This document shows, in pieces, positions 8,729 through 16,771 of a stretch of DNA of 64,000 bases. Position 1 is the stretch's first letter. Each line of letters begins with the position of its first letter. Source of the stretch: Simplicispira sp. 125 (GTDB taxonomy: Bacteria; Pseudomonadota; Gammaproteobacteria; Burkholderiales; Burkholderiaceae_C); NCBI RefSeq assembly GCF_003096555.1, contig NZ_QEKM01000001.1, forward strand, positions 3,844,001 through 3,908,000. Reading direction: 5' to 3'. The position numbers were made by a program, and so were the translations under genes. The notes under the pieces were generated by a model. The model made no database searches. It was not told the origin of the DNA and saw nothing but the letters and a program-made list of their open reading frames with translations.

Positions 8729-10330
8729 ATGTACAGCCGCATCCATGAACCCCACGCCTGCACGCTCACCGATGCATTGAGCGAATGGGCCGCCAGCCAA
8801 CCCGACACGCCCTGGCTGCACGACAGCCAGGGCAGCGCCCTCACCGTGGGACATGCCTTCACGGACAGTCAGCGTTTTGCCGGCTTCCTGCACCAGTTGG
8901 GTGTACAGCCTGAAGAACGTGTGGGCGTTTTCATGTCCAACAGTTGCGCCATGGCGACCACCGTGTTCGGCATTGGTTACCTGCGCTCTACTGCAGTGAT
9001 GCTCAACACCGAGCTGCGCTCTTCGTTCCTGCGTCACCAGTTGAACGATTGCCAACTGGCAACCATCGTGGTGGACGCAGCACTGGTCGAACATATTGTC
9101 AGCCAGGCTGATGAACTGCCCCATCTCAAGACCCTGATCGTATTGGGCGAGGGTCATGCCACCGTGCCCGGTCGCTGGCGCCACGTGGCCTGGTTGGACA
9201 ACGAGGTCAGCCCCCCCTGGAAGGGCCCTGCGCCGCAGCCCCAGGACATCTTTTGCATCATGTACACGTCCGGAACCACCGGGCCAAGCAAAGGCGTGCT
9301 GATGCCGCACTGCCACTGCGCCATGTTCGGCCTGGGTGCCATGCGCAGCATGGAGGTCGCTGCGCACGACAAGTACTACATCTGCCTTCCCCTGTTCCAC
9401 GCCAATGGCCTGTTCATGCAACTGGGAACCACGGTGCTGGCGCGCATCCCGGCTTTCCTGAAGCAGCGCTTCAGCGCCAGCACCTGGCTCGCCGACATCC
9501 GTGCAACCGGCGCCACGCTGACCCACCACCTGGGCACAACGGCCATGTTCGTCATCAACCAGCCGCCCACGGCGCAGGACCGGAACCACAACCTGCGCGC
9601 CTGCATGAGCGGCCCCAACCCCGCCCAGCACGAAGCCGTGTTCCGCGAACGCTTTGGTGTGAAAGACGTCCTGTCCGGATTTGGCATGACCGAGGTTGGC
9701 ATTCCCATCTGGGGCCGGCTTGGGCATTCCGCACCGAATGCCGCAGGCTGGGCGCACGAGGACCGTTACGAAATCTGCATTGCCGACCCCGACACCGATG
9801 CGCCTGTGCCAGCCGGGCAGACCGGCGAAATCCTGGTGCGGCCCAAGGTGCCTTTCGGCTTCATGGCAGGCTACCTGAACGTTCCGGAAAAGACGGTCGA
9901 AGCATGGCGCAACCTCTGGTTCCATACCGGGGACGCGGGCATACGGGACGCGCAAGGACTCATCACCTTCGTGGACCGCATCAAGGACTGCATCCGTCGC
10001 CGGGGCGAAAACATCTCGGCCACTGAAGTTGAAGCTGTGGTCGGACAGTTGCCCGGCATCCACGAAGTGGCGGCCTATGCCGTACCGGCGCAGGGTGCGG
10101 GCGGCGAAGATGAGGTGATGCTGGCCCTGGTGCCCAGCGAAGGTGCGACGCTGGACATGGCGGACATCGTCCGCCAGGCCAGCGCGCAACTGCCGCGCTT
10201 TGCCAAGCCACGCTACCTGCGCCAAATGGATAGCCTGCCAAAAACGGCGACTGGCAAGATCCAGCGCGCCATCCTGCGCCAGCAAGGCAGCGCCGACGCC
10301 TACGATGCCGAAGCGGCGCCCCCCCAGTAA
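8729..10330 (+). CDS. AMP-forming acyl-CoA ligase
   Basis: A 533-aa ANL-superfamily ligase. It has MYTSGTTGPSKGVLMPH (P-loop, about residue 178), GFGMTEVGIP (adenine site), FHTGDAGIRDAQG, the DRIKDCIRRRGENIS hinge and PKTATGKIQR with the catalytic lysine near the C terminus. The ATG at 8729 is preferred because GAGGA lies at 8716-8720; an ATG at 8708 has no ribosome-binding site. The overall pattern resembles crotonobetaine/carnitine-CoA-ligase-like enzymes, but the substrate cannot be assigned. Confidence 0.9.
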   Translation: MYSRIHEPHACTLTDALSEWAASQPDTPWLHDSQGSALTVGHAFTDSQRFAGFLHQLGVQPEERVGVFMSNSCAMATTVFGIGYLRSTAVMLNTELRSSFLRHQLNDCQLATIVVDAALVEHIVSQADELPHLKTLIVLGEGHATVPGRWRHVAWLDNEVSPPWKGPAPQPQDIFCIMYTSGTTGPSKGVLMPHCHCAMFGLGAMRSMEVAAHDKYYICLPLFHANGLFMQLGTTVLARIPAFLKQRFSASTWLADIRATGATLTHHLGTTAMFVINQPPTAQDRNHNLRACMSGPNPAQHEAVFRERFGVKDVLSGFGMTEVGIPIWGRLGHSAPNAAGWAHEDRYEICIADPDTDAPVPAGQTGEILVRPKVPFGFMAGYLNVPEKTVEAWRNLWFHTGDAGIRDAQGLITFVDRIKDCIRRRGENISATEVEAVVGQLPGIHEVAAYAVPAQGAGGEDEVMLALVPSEGATLDMADIVRQASAQLPRFAKPRYLRQMDSLPKTATGKIQRAILRQQGSADAYDAEAAPPQ

Positions 10331-10345
10331 ACACGAGAGCACACG

Positions 10346-11179
10346 ATGACGGAAAAGTTGCGTGGCAAGGTGGCTGTGGTCACCGGCTCAGGGCGGGGCA
10401 TCGGCCGTGCGATGGCCATCAAGCTTGCGAGCGAAGGTGCCAGGCTTGTCCTCAACGACCTTGACGATGCGCCCGCCGAAGCCGTGCGCCAGGAAATTCT
10501 CGCGCTGGGGGGCGAGGCAGTGGCCTGCTGCGGCAATGTGACTGATGCCGGTTTCGCCGATCGGCTCATCAGCACCGCCACCGAGACGTTCGACGGGCTG
10601 GACATCCTCATCAACAACGCTGGCTACACCTGGGACAACGTCATCCAGAAGATGAGCGACGAACAGTGGGAGGCGATGATCGACGTACACCTGACCGCGC
10701 CGTTCCGCATTCTGCGGGCGGCTCAGCCGGTGATTCGAGCGCTGAGCCATGCCGATTCAGCGGCAGGCCGCCGCGTAGTGCGCAAGGTGGTCAATATTTC
10801 CTCGGTTTCAGGCGTCTTCGGCAATGCCGGCCAGGCCAACTACTCCGCCGCCAAGGCCGGCATCATGGGCTTGACCATGACACTGGCCAAGGAATGGGGC
10901 CGCTTGAATACGACGGTCAATTGCGTGGCCTATGGCCTCATCAAGACCCGCGCGACCGAGGCCACCTCGGACGGGAACGCCACCATCGAGGTCGAGGGGC
11001 GCGAGATCAAGGTGGGCGTGAACCCGGATCTGATGGCCATGATGGAGCGCAGCATCCCGCTGGGCAGGGCTGGTACGCCGCAGGAGGCTGCCGGTGCGGC
11101 CTACCTGTTCTGCATTCCCGAGTCCGACTACGTGAGTGGCCAGACCGTGCTGTGCACGGGTGGACTCACGGGCATTTGA
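10346..11179 (+). CDS. Short-chain dehydrogenase/reductase (FabG/HSD-like)
   Basis: A 277-aa SDR with canonical TGSGRGIGRAMA cofactor loop, an acidic residue after the second strand (LNDLDD, favouring NAD), the NNAG motif, a catalytic Ser in VVNISSVSGVFG and the YSAAK Tyr/Lys pair. It probably oxidises a 3-hydroxyacyl-CoA-like intermediate. An insert of about 25 residues between residues 180 and 220 precedes the C-terminal helix. It lies 15 bp after the ligase gene. Confidence 0.9.
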   Translation: MTEKLRGKVAVVTGSGRGIGRAMAIKLASEGARLVLNDLDDAPAEAVRQEILALGGEAVACCGNVTDAGFADRLISTATETFDGLDILINNAGYTWDNVIQKMSDEQWEAMIDVHLTAPFRILRAAQPVIRALSHADSAAGRRVVRKVVNISSVSGVFGNAGQANYSAAKAGIMGLTMTLAKEWGRLNTTVNCVAYGLIKTRATEATSDGNATIEVEGREIKVGVNPDLMAMMERSIPLGRAGTPQEAAGAAYLFCIPESDYVSGQTVLCTGGLTGI

Positions 11180-11202
11180 ACCTTCACACCAGCTTTTTTC
11201 GT

Positions 11203-12252
11203 ATGTCGAAGCCCGAAACCACCGCACTACAGTACCCTTTCGAGCCACCTGCTCCAGGTCATGCGGCGGAAATCGCCCCTGGCGTGCACTGGATCCGGCT
11301 GTCCATGCCATTCCGGCTGGACCACATCAACGTCTGGGCCATCGAAACGCACGATGGCTGGGTGCTGGTGGACACCGGTCTGAACGACCCCGGCACCGTG
11401 GCAGCATGGCTGGCACTCATGGCCCAGGGGCCGCTGGCGCGCCCGCTGCAGGGTGTGTACGCCACGCACATGCACCCCGACCACATCGGCCTCGCGGGTT
11501 GGTTCACGCGCCGCGCCGGTGTACCGCTCTACATGAGCCGCCTTGAATACCTCACCTGCCGCGTCATGCACGCCGACACGAGCCGTGAGGCACCGCCCGA
11601 CGGCGTGCTGTTCTGTCGGCGCGCCGGCTGGTCCGAGGCTGCTATCGAAAGCTATCGCAGCCGCTTCGGCAGTTTTGGCAAGCACATCCACGCACTGCCA
11701 GAGAGCTTCCGACGCCTGCAAGATGGAGAACAGATTTCATTGGGCACGCATACCTGGCAGGCGGTCACCACCAGTGGCCACTCGCCGGAACATATCAGCC
11801 TTTACTGCCCGGACCTGAAGCTGCTGATCGCGGGCGATCAGGTGCTGCCGCGGATTTCGTCCAACGTTTCGGTGTTCGCCAGCGAACCCCAGGCCAACCC
11901 GCTCAAGGAGTGGTACGAATCGCTGGAAAAGCTGCTGCAGATGGTGCCCGCCGATGTGCTGGTGCTGCCCTCCCACAACGAACCCTTTTACGGACTGCAC
12001 GAACGCCTGCACGCGCTCAAGGCCAACCAGACCCAGGCGCTGGTGCGGCTGCGCCAGCAGTTGCAGGGTGGACCGCAGCGGATCGTGGACGTATTCCCCG
12101 CCCTGTTTCACCGCTCCATCGGCGAGAAGGATGAACAGCAACTGAGTCTCGCCACGGGGGAAGCCGTGGCTTGCATGAACTACCTCATCGCAGAACGTGC
12201 CGTGGATTGCACCGTGGATGGAAATGGCGTCGCGTGGTACGCGCTGAAGTGA
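11203..12252 (+). CDS. Metallo-beta-lactamase-fold hydrolase
   Basis: A 349-aa MBL-fold protein with the zinc-binding THMHPDHIGLAGWF motif (HxHxDH), a downstream TSGHSPEHISLY histidine, and GDQVLP providing the bridging aspartate. The C-terminal 80 residues (LPSHNEPFYGLHERLHALK onward) resemble the helical extension of LACTB2-like members. In catabolic clusters such proteins often act as thioesterases or lactonases, so hydrolysis of a CoA ester or lactone is plausible here. The ATG at 11203 begins MSKPETTALQYP; no strong ribosome-binding site is visible. Confidence 0.85.
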   Translation: MSKPETTALQYPFEPPAPGHAAEIAPGVHWIRLSMPFRLDHINVWAIETHDGWVLVDTGLNDPGTVAAWLALMAQGPLARPLQGVYATHMHPDHIGLAGWFTRRAGVPLYMSRLEYLTCRVMHADTSREAPPDGVLFCRRAGWSEAAIESYRSRFGSFGKHIHALPESFRRLQDGEQISLGTHTWQAVTTSGHSPEHISLYCPDLKLLIAGDQVLPRISSNVSVFASEPQANPLKEWYESLEKLLQMVPADVLVLPSHNEPFYGLHERLHALKANQTQALVRLRQQLQGGPQRIVDVFPALFHRSIGEKDEQQLSLATGEAVACMNYLIAERAVDCTVDGNGVAWYALK

Positions 12253-12329
12253 AGACTGCGCCCTCCTCCGGCTGCACGGAACGCCGGACATGGCAGGGCT
12301 GATCATTTCTATTGACCTGGGAGCACCCC

Positions 12330-13568
12330 GTGGAAGCAATCTACATCGCTGGCGTCGGCATGACGCTGTTCGGCCGACACCCGCAATGGAGCGTCAAAGA
12401 CCTCACACGCCAGGCCGTCACTGCAGCGCTGCAGGATGCCGGCTGTGACGCCGGGCAACTGCAGGCCGCCTATTTTTCCAACGCCACGCAGGGCCACATG
12501 GAGGGCCAGCACATGGTGCGCGGGCAGCTCGCGCTGCGCGCCATGGGGGTGCAGGGCATTCCCGTCGTCAATGTGGAGAACGCTTGCGCCAGTGCCAGCA
12601 CGGCGCTGCACCTGGCCGTGCAGCACGTGCGCAGCGGCGCGTCCGACATCGTGCTCGCCGTGGGCGCGGAGAAGATGTGCATCGACGACAAGGCCCGCAT
12701 GTTCGCGGCCTTCGACGGCGCCTGGGACGTGCATGACACCGAAGCCGGCAAAGAGCGCCTGCTGGCCATGGGTGCAGGCATCACGCCCCCACCGGGCAGC
12801 CAGTCGCCTCGCCCCTACAGCCTGTTCATGGACATTTACGCCGCCATGGGCCGCATGCACATGCGCGAATTCGGCACCACGCAGCAGCAGTTCGCGGCGG
12901 TGGCTGCCAAGAACCATGGGCACTCGGCGCACAACCCGCTGGCACAGTACCGCGACGCGATGAGCGTGACACAGGTGCTGGCTGCGCCGCCCATCAGCTA
13001 CCCGCTCACATTGCCCATGTGCTCGCCGGTGAGTGATGGTGCGGCGGCGGCCATTGTCTGCAACGCCGCAGGCCTCAAGCGCCTGCAAGGCGATGCACGC
13101 CGTGCCGTGCGCGTGCTGGCCTGCGTGCTGCAAACCGGCAGCGAGCGGGCCGCGAGCGATCTGGAAAACCATCTCGTGCGCAAAGGCGTGCAGCGCCTGT
13201 ACGAGCAGGCCGGCGTATCGCCCAAGGACGTGGGCGTGGCCGAGGTGCATGACGCTACGGCGATTGGCGAAGTCCTTCAGTCCGAGCTGCTGGGCCTGGT
13301 GCCCATGGGGCACGGCGGCACGGCGGCAGAGCGCGGCGAAACGAGCCTCGGCGGACGGATCCCCATCAACCCATCCGGGGGGCTCGAAAGCAAGGGCCAC
13401 CCGATTGGTGCAACCGGGCTGGGCCAGGTGTTTGAGCTGGTGACGCAACTGCGCGGCGAAGCTGGGGCACGCCAAGCACCGGGCGTGCGCATCGCGCTGG
13501 CGGAAAACGGCGGCGGGCTGGCCGGCATCGAAGAGGCCGTGGCCTGCCTCACGCTGCTGGGCCGTTGA
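12330..13568 (+). CDS. Thiolase-family protein (SCP-x/lipid-transfer branch)
   Basis: A second thiolase-fold enzyme, 412 aa. The nucleophile Cys86 sits in NVENACASASTALHLA and the catalytic His in KGHPIGATGLGQ. The C-terminal loop reads ALAENGGGLAG, with neither the CxG of biosynthetic thiolases nor the HN of the first thiolase in this cluster. GTG at 12330 follows GGGAG at 12319-12323 and is preferred over a TTG at 12312. Two distinct thiolases suggest two successive chain-shortening steps or different substrates. Confidence 0.88.
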   Translation: MEAIYIAGVGMTLFGRHPQWSVKDLTRQAVTAALQDAGCDAGQLQAAYFSNATQGHMEGQHMVRGQLALRAMGVQGIPVVNVENACASASTALHLAVQHVRSGASDIVLAVGAEKMCIDDKARMFAAFDGAWDVHDTEAGKERLLAMGAGITPPPGSQSPRPYSLFMDIYAAMGRMHMREFGTTQQQFAAVAAKNHGHSAHNPLAQYRDAMSVTQVLAAPPISYPLTLPMCSPVSDGAAAAIVCNAAGLKRLQGDARRAVRVLACVLQTGSERAASDLENHLVRKGVQRLYEQAGVSPKDVGVAEVHDATAIGEVLQSELLGLVPMGHGGTAAERGETSLGGRIPINPSGGLESKGHPIGATGLGQVFELVTQLRGEAGARQAPGVRIALAENGGGLAGIEEAVACLTLLGR

Positions 13569-13583
13569 ACAGGAGGCCATGGC

Positions 13584-15194
13584 ATGAGCCTTTACCCCGA
13601 CAACGTCTTCGCTGGCATGGTCGCCAACCGCGCGGCCGAGCTACCGGAATTCAACGTGCTGACCATCGAAGGCGGTGACGTGCGCCCCGACGATGTGCGC
13701 AGCTACCGCCAGCTCTGGGACAACGGCCGGCGCATGGCACAGGCCATGCTGGACCTGGGCATCGTCCCCGGTGAGCGCGTGGCTCTGCTGATGGCCAACC
13801 ATGCCGAGTTCGTCGAGGCCATGGTGGCGGCGGGAATCGTGGGCGCCACGGTAGTGCCCATCGATCCGCGCACCAAGGGCGACAAGCTGCACTTCATGCT
13901 GACCAACAGCCAGTGCAGCGCTGTCTTTGCTGCCGACTACGCCTTGCCCCACCTGCAACCGCTGCACGCGCGCCTGCCCGCCGTGCGCTGGGCCATGGCC
14001 TTTGCCACCGACGAGGGCGAACGGCCGCTTTCCGCCTGGGACGGCGTAGCTGACTGGCAGGCGATGGCACCAGTGCATGTGCCCGACCTGCCCATTCTCA
14101 CCACCGACCCGGACGCGGCGCTGGAGCTGATATTCACTTCCGGCACCACAGGCGACCCCAAGGGCATCGTGATGACGCACCGACGCTATTGCCAAACCGT
14201 GCAGCTTGCCCAGAGCCTTTTCGGTTACCGCGCGGACGACGTGCTCTATTCGGGCCTGTCGCTTACGCACGCCAACGCCCAGCTCGTCACCCTGGGGTCG
14301 GCCCTGGCCTGCCGCCTGCGCTGTGTGCTGTCGCGGCGCTTCACCAAATCGCGCCTGTGGGACATCACGCGCCAATACGGCGCCACCAGCTTCACGCTGC
14401 TGGGGGGCATGACGACGGCGGTCTACGCAGAACCGCCCAAGGCCAACGATGCCGACAATCCCGTGCGCTTTGTCGTCTCGTCCGGTATGCCTGCGGCCAT
14501 CTGGCGCGAGTTTTCCCAGCGCTTTGGTGTACAGATCGTGGAGTTCTACGGCGCGGCCGAAGGCGGGATGAGCTTCAACCACTTTGGCCAGGGTCCTGTG
14601 GGCAGCATCGGCAAGCCCCCGTCTCTGCTGCAACACCGCATCGTGAACGAGGCCGGCAACGACGTGCCCCCCGGCCAGCAAGGCGAGCTGCTGATGCGCC
14701 ACGCCAGCGGCGCGCCCTTTGTCGTGGAATATTTCGGCAACTCCGAGGCCTCGCAGCGCAAGTGCGCTGGCGGCTGGCTGCACATGGGCGACGTGGTGCA
14801 CGCAGACCAGGATGGCTGGCTGTATTTCGACTACCGCCAGGGCAGCGGCATCCGGCGCAACGGCGAGTTCATCGCCACCGCCTTCATCGAGAAGGCGATC
14901 GCCGAATCTGGCGTGGTCGATGATGTGTACGTCTACGGCATCGCCAGCACGCAGCTCGCGCCAGGTGAAAAGGAAGTCGTCGCCGCGGTAGTACCCAAGG
15001 ATGCGGCGACCTTCGACGCGCAGCAGCTCTTCGACGTGTGCCGTGAGCACCTGGAGGCCGGCATGGTGCCTGGCTTCATCCAGGTGCTGACCCAAATCCC
15101 CAAGACGGCATCCGAGAAGCCGCAGGACCGCTTCCTGATGGAGGCGTTCGAGCGCGAGCCGCAGAGCGTGCATCGGCGTATGACGGGGGTTTAA
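13584..15194 (+). CDS. AMP-forming acyl-CoA ligase (CaiC-like)
   Basis: The third ligase of the cluster, 536 aa. Motifs are FTSGTTGDPKGIVMTH, EFYGAAEGG (in place of YGxTE), HMGDVVHADQDGWLYF, the RQGSGIRRNGEFIAT hinge (an arginine-rich variant of DRxKD) and IPKTASEKPQDR, where the usual PxTxxGK lysine context is altered. The N-terminal half follows the crotonobetaine-CoA-ligase pattern. AGGAGG at 13571-13576 fixes the ATG at 13584. It is the last gene of the catabolic operon before the insertion-sequence debris. Confidence 0.88.
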   Translation: MSLYPDNVFAGMVANRAAELPEFNVLTIEGGDVRPDDVRSYRQLWDNGRRMAQAMLDLGIVPGERVALLMANHAEFVEAMVAAGIVGATVVPIDPRTKGDKLHFMLTNSQCSAVFAADYALPHLQPLHARLPAVRWAMAFATDEGERPLSAWDGVADWQAMAPVHVPDLPILTTDPDAALELIFTSGTTGDPKGIVMTHRRYCQTVQLAQSLFGYRADDVLYSGLSLTHANAQLVTLGSALACRLRCVLSRRFTKSRLWDITRQYGATSFTLLGGMTTAVYAEPPKANDADNPVRFVVSSGMPAAIWREFSQRFGVQIVEFYGAAEGGMSFNHFGQGPVGSIGKPPSLLQHRIVNEAGNDVPPGQQGELLMRHASGAPFVVEYFGNSEASQRKCAGGWLHMGDVVHADQDGWLYFDYRQGSGIRRNGEFIATAFIEKAIAESGVVDDVYVYGIASTQLAPGEKEVVAAVVPKDAATFDAQQLFDVCREHLEAGMVPGFIQVLTQIPKTASEKPQDRFLMEAFEREPQSVHRRMTGV

Positions 15195-15474
15195 GACCCG
15201 GGAACCTTTCCGCTCAGCCCATGGGGTCCATGCGGGCACCGGTAACGCATTGTTGGTAAGCACGCTACCCGCATATTTCACGCCCCCCGAGCCGGCAGCC
15301 AGACTTGCATGGTTTCGTGATTGCAAAGGTCATCCTGCGGGAGTGCTGAAGATATTGCTGGCCATGAGTTCGGCAACGACGATGTCACAGGCTTAGTGAC
15401 CCCCCACCCCGAATTGGGTTGCGGGCCTGTTTTGTATCTTCGCGCAGGCCAGGCGTTGGTGGTGAAGTTATCCA
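15195..15474. other. Non-coding junction between catabolic operon and IS debris
   Basis: About 280 bases follow the last ligase gene with no credible reading frame on either strand. GC content drops around 15240-15280 compared with the genes before it. The stretch may be flanking or internal sequence of decayed mobile elements, but no terminal repeats could be defined. Confidence 0.5.
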
Positions 15475-15950
15475 CGGCATCAGCAAGCGCAGAGGCTTCA
15501 CTGTCACCACCCGTCGCGACAAACGTTAGACCCCGGCCAATGACCTGGTCAATCGCCGCTTCCACGCCACTGGCCCGAACCAGCTGTGGGTGGCCGACAT
15601 GACCTATGTGCCGACCTGGATGGGTTTCCTCTATCTGGCTGTGGTCATCGATGTCTGGAGCCGCTGTGTGGTGGGCTGGGCCATGGGTGAGCGCATGACC
15701 GCCGACCTGGTGCTGGCGGCCTTGAACATGGCGCTTGAGCAGCGCAAACCCAAGGGCGTCATCCACCATTCGGACCAGGGCAGTCAGGGCGGATTCAACC
15801 GGTCGTCGCAACACCTTCAATCGTGAAGGTTTTTATGGGCTGACCTGGGAGTTGGATACGACAGTTGACCTGTCGAGCAGCGATGCGATGGCCGAGAGCT
15901 TCTTCGCCAGTCTGGAAGGCGAACTCATCGCACGTGCTCGACCATTTGCT
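15475..15950 (+). mobile_element. Decayed IS3-family transposase (orfB) remnant
   Basis: Translated pieces match IS3-family DDE transposases: GISKRRGFTVTTRRDKR, then an in-frame TAG at 15527-15529 (probably a CAG Gln codon mutated to stop), then NQLWVADMTYVPTW, LAVVIDVWSRCVVGWAMG and VIHHSDQGSQ. After about 15786 a foreign stretch of roughly 90 bases replaces the middle of the gene. A C-terminal piece, AMAESFFASLEGELIAR, resumes in another frame from about 15880. The foreign stretch contains the small palindrome CCTTCA/TGAAGG and could be the scar of a second insertion. With a stop, a replacement and a frame change, the element is inactive. Confidence 0.8.
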
Positions 15951-16359
15951 GGCGAAATTGCGCCGGGTACGGCGGTCGTACTTTGGACATTTGCGACTTC
16001 TTGAACACAAAGAATGATGTGTCCACGGAACCGGGTCAACTCCAACTCCAAATTGCTCCATGGAATGCGGCTTGATGTCGACCTTGATGGGCGTGCGGGC
16101 CGGGGAGGAATGTCAACATCCAGTCTGCTATGGCAGTTTTACAGCTTTTATTTTTTGCTCTCTACCCAATTTGACTGAGGCGCAAGTTTTTACAGAATAG
16201 GAAAAGTTAAGCCTCACGAGAGGAATTTTTACAGGGTTAATTTTTACGATCACAACCGGTCGATGCAACACATTCACTGAACATCTCAGCGTGTATGGGG
16301 GTGCGCGTCAGTCATACATTGAGAATGTGCCGAACATCCGTGACATCGAGAGATGGTAG
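15951..16359. other. AT-rich gap with four short direct repeats
   Basis: No gene is recognisable here. Between 16135 and 16248 the motif TTTTACAG, or a one-base variant, occurs four times in the same orientation (16135-16144, 16184-16195, 16224-16234, 16239-16248), spaced by 15-50 bases. Base composition is clearly AT-richer than the flanks, pointing to acquired DNA. Confidence 0.5.
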
Positions 16360-16746
16360 GTTGCAAAGGTTGATGCTGTACTTGATGCTCGTAACGCCCA
16401 GCGGTGGTACGTAGCCATCCGGGAGTCGCGAAAATGCCCCGGCTACCTCAAACACGTAGACATCGCGAAAGTTGAATCTGAGAAGAGCGCCAGTCTGCCG
16501 AAGTCCTTCGTGCCAGCCGAGCTGGGCCAGACGCGTATCGAAGACGTCGAGCGCGTGTTCATCCGATCTGAGCTTTTCCCGAATTTCATCAATGCGGTCT
16601 TCCGCCCAGGAGAATCTGTCGTTCCCGCTGCGGGTTGGCCACGAACACTGTCCAGTTCGTCAGCGCTCCCGCTTCTGCACGTTCCAGTCCGCAATTTTTG
16701 CGCCCTGAAACGCGATGCTGTTCGGATGCCCTTCATATCGCCGTAG
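16360..16746 (+). pseudogene. Unrecognised open frame without credible start
   Basis: A 128-codon open stretch bounded upstream by a TAG at 16357-16359. It includes phrases such as LDARNAQRWYVAIRESRK and GQTRIEDVERVF and ends RDAVRMPFISP. Codon use is plausible for protein to about residue 90 and then becomes serine- and proline-rich. No family was recognised, and there is no ATG with a ribosome-binding site near the 5' end. It may be the remnant of a gene carried by the mobile DNA, or non-coding. Confidence 0.3.
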
Positions 16747-16771
16747 GAACAGCGCAATGTCGTTTTTTGAT

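Noticed and set aside
8609-10342. Long open frame on the - strand opposite the second acyl-CoA ligase
   Set aside because: It mirrors a well-supported ligase gene; the translation is His/Gly/Arg-rich with no known motif, a GC-content artefact.
13641-15326. Long - strand open frame opposite the third acyl-CoA ligase
   Set aside because: Antisense shadow of the ligase gene with low-complexity His/Ala/Gly composition and no family resemblance.
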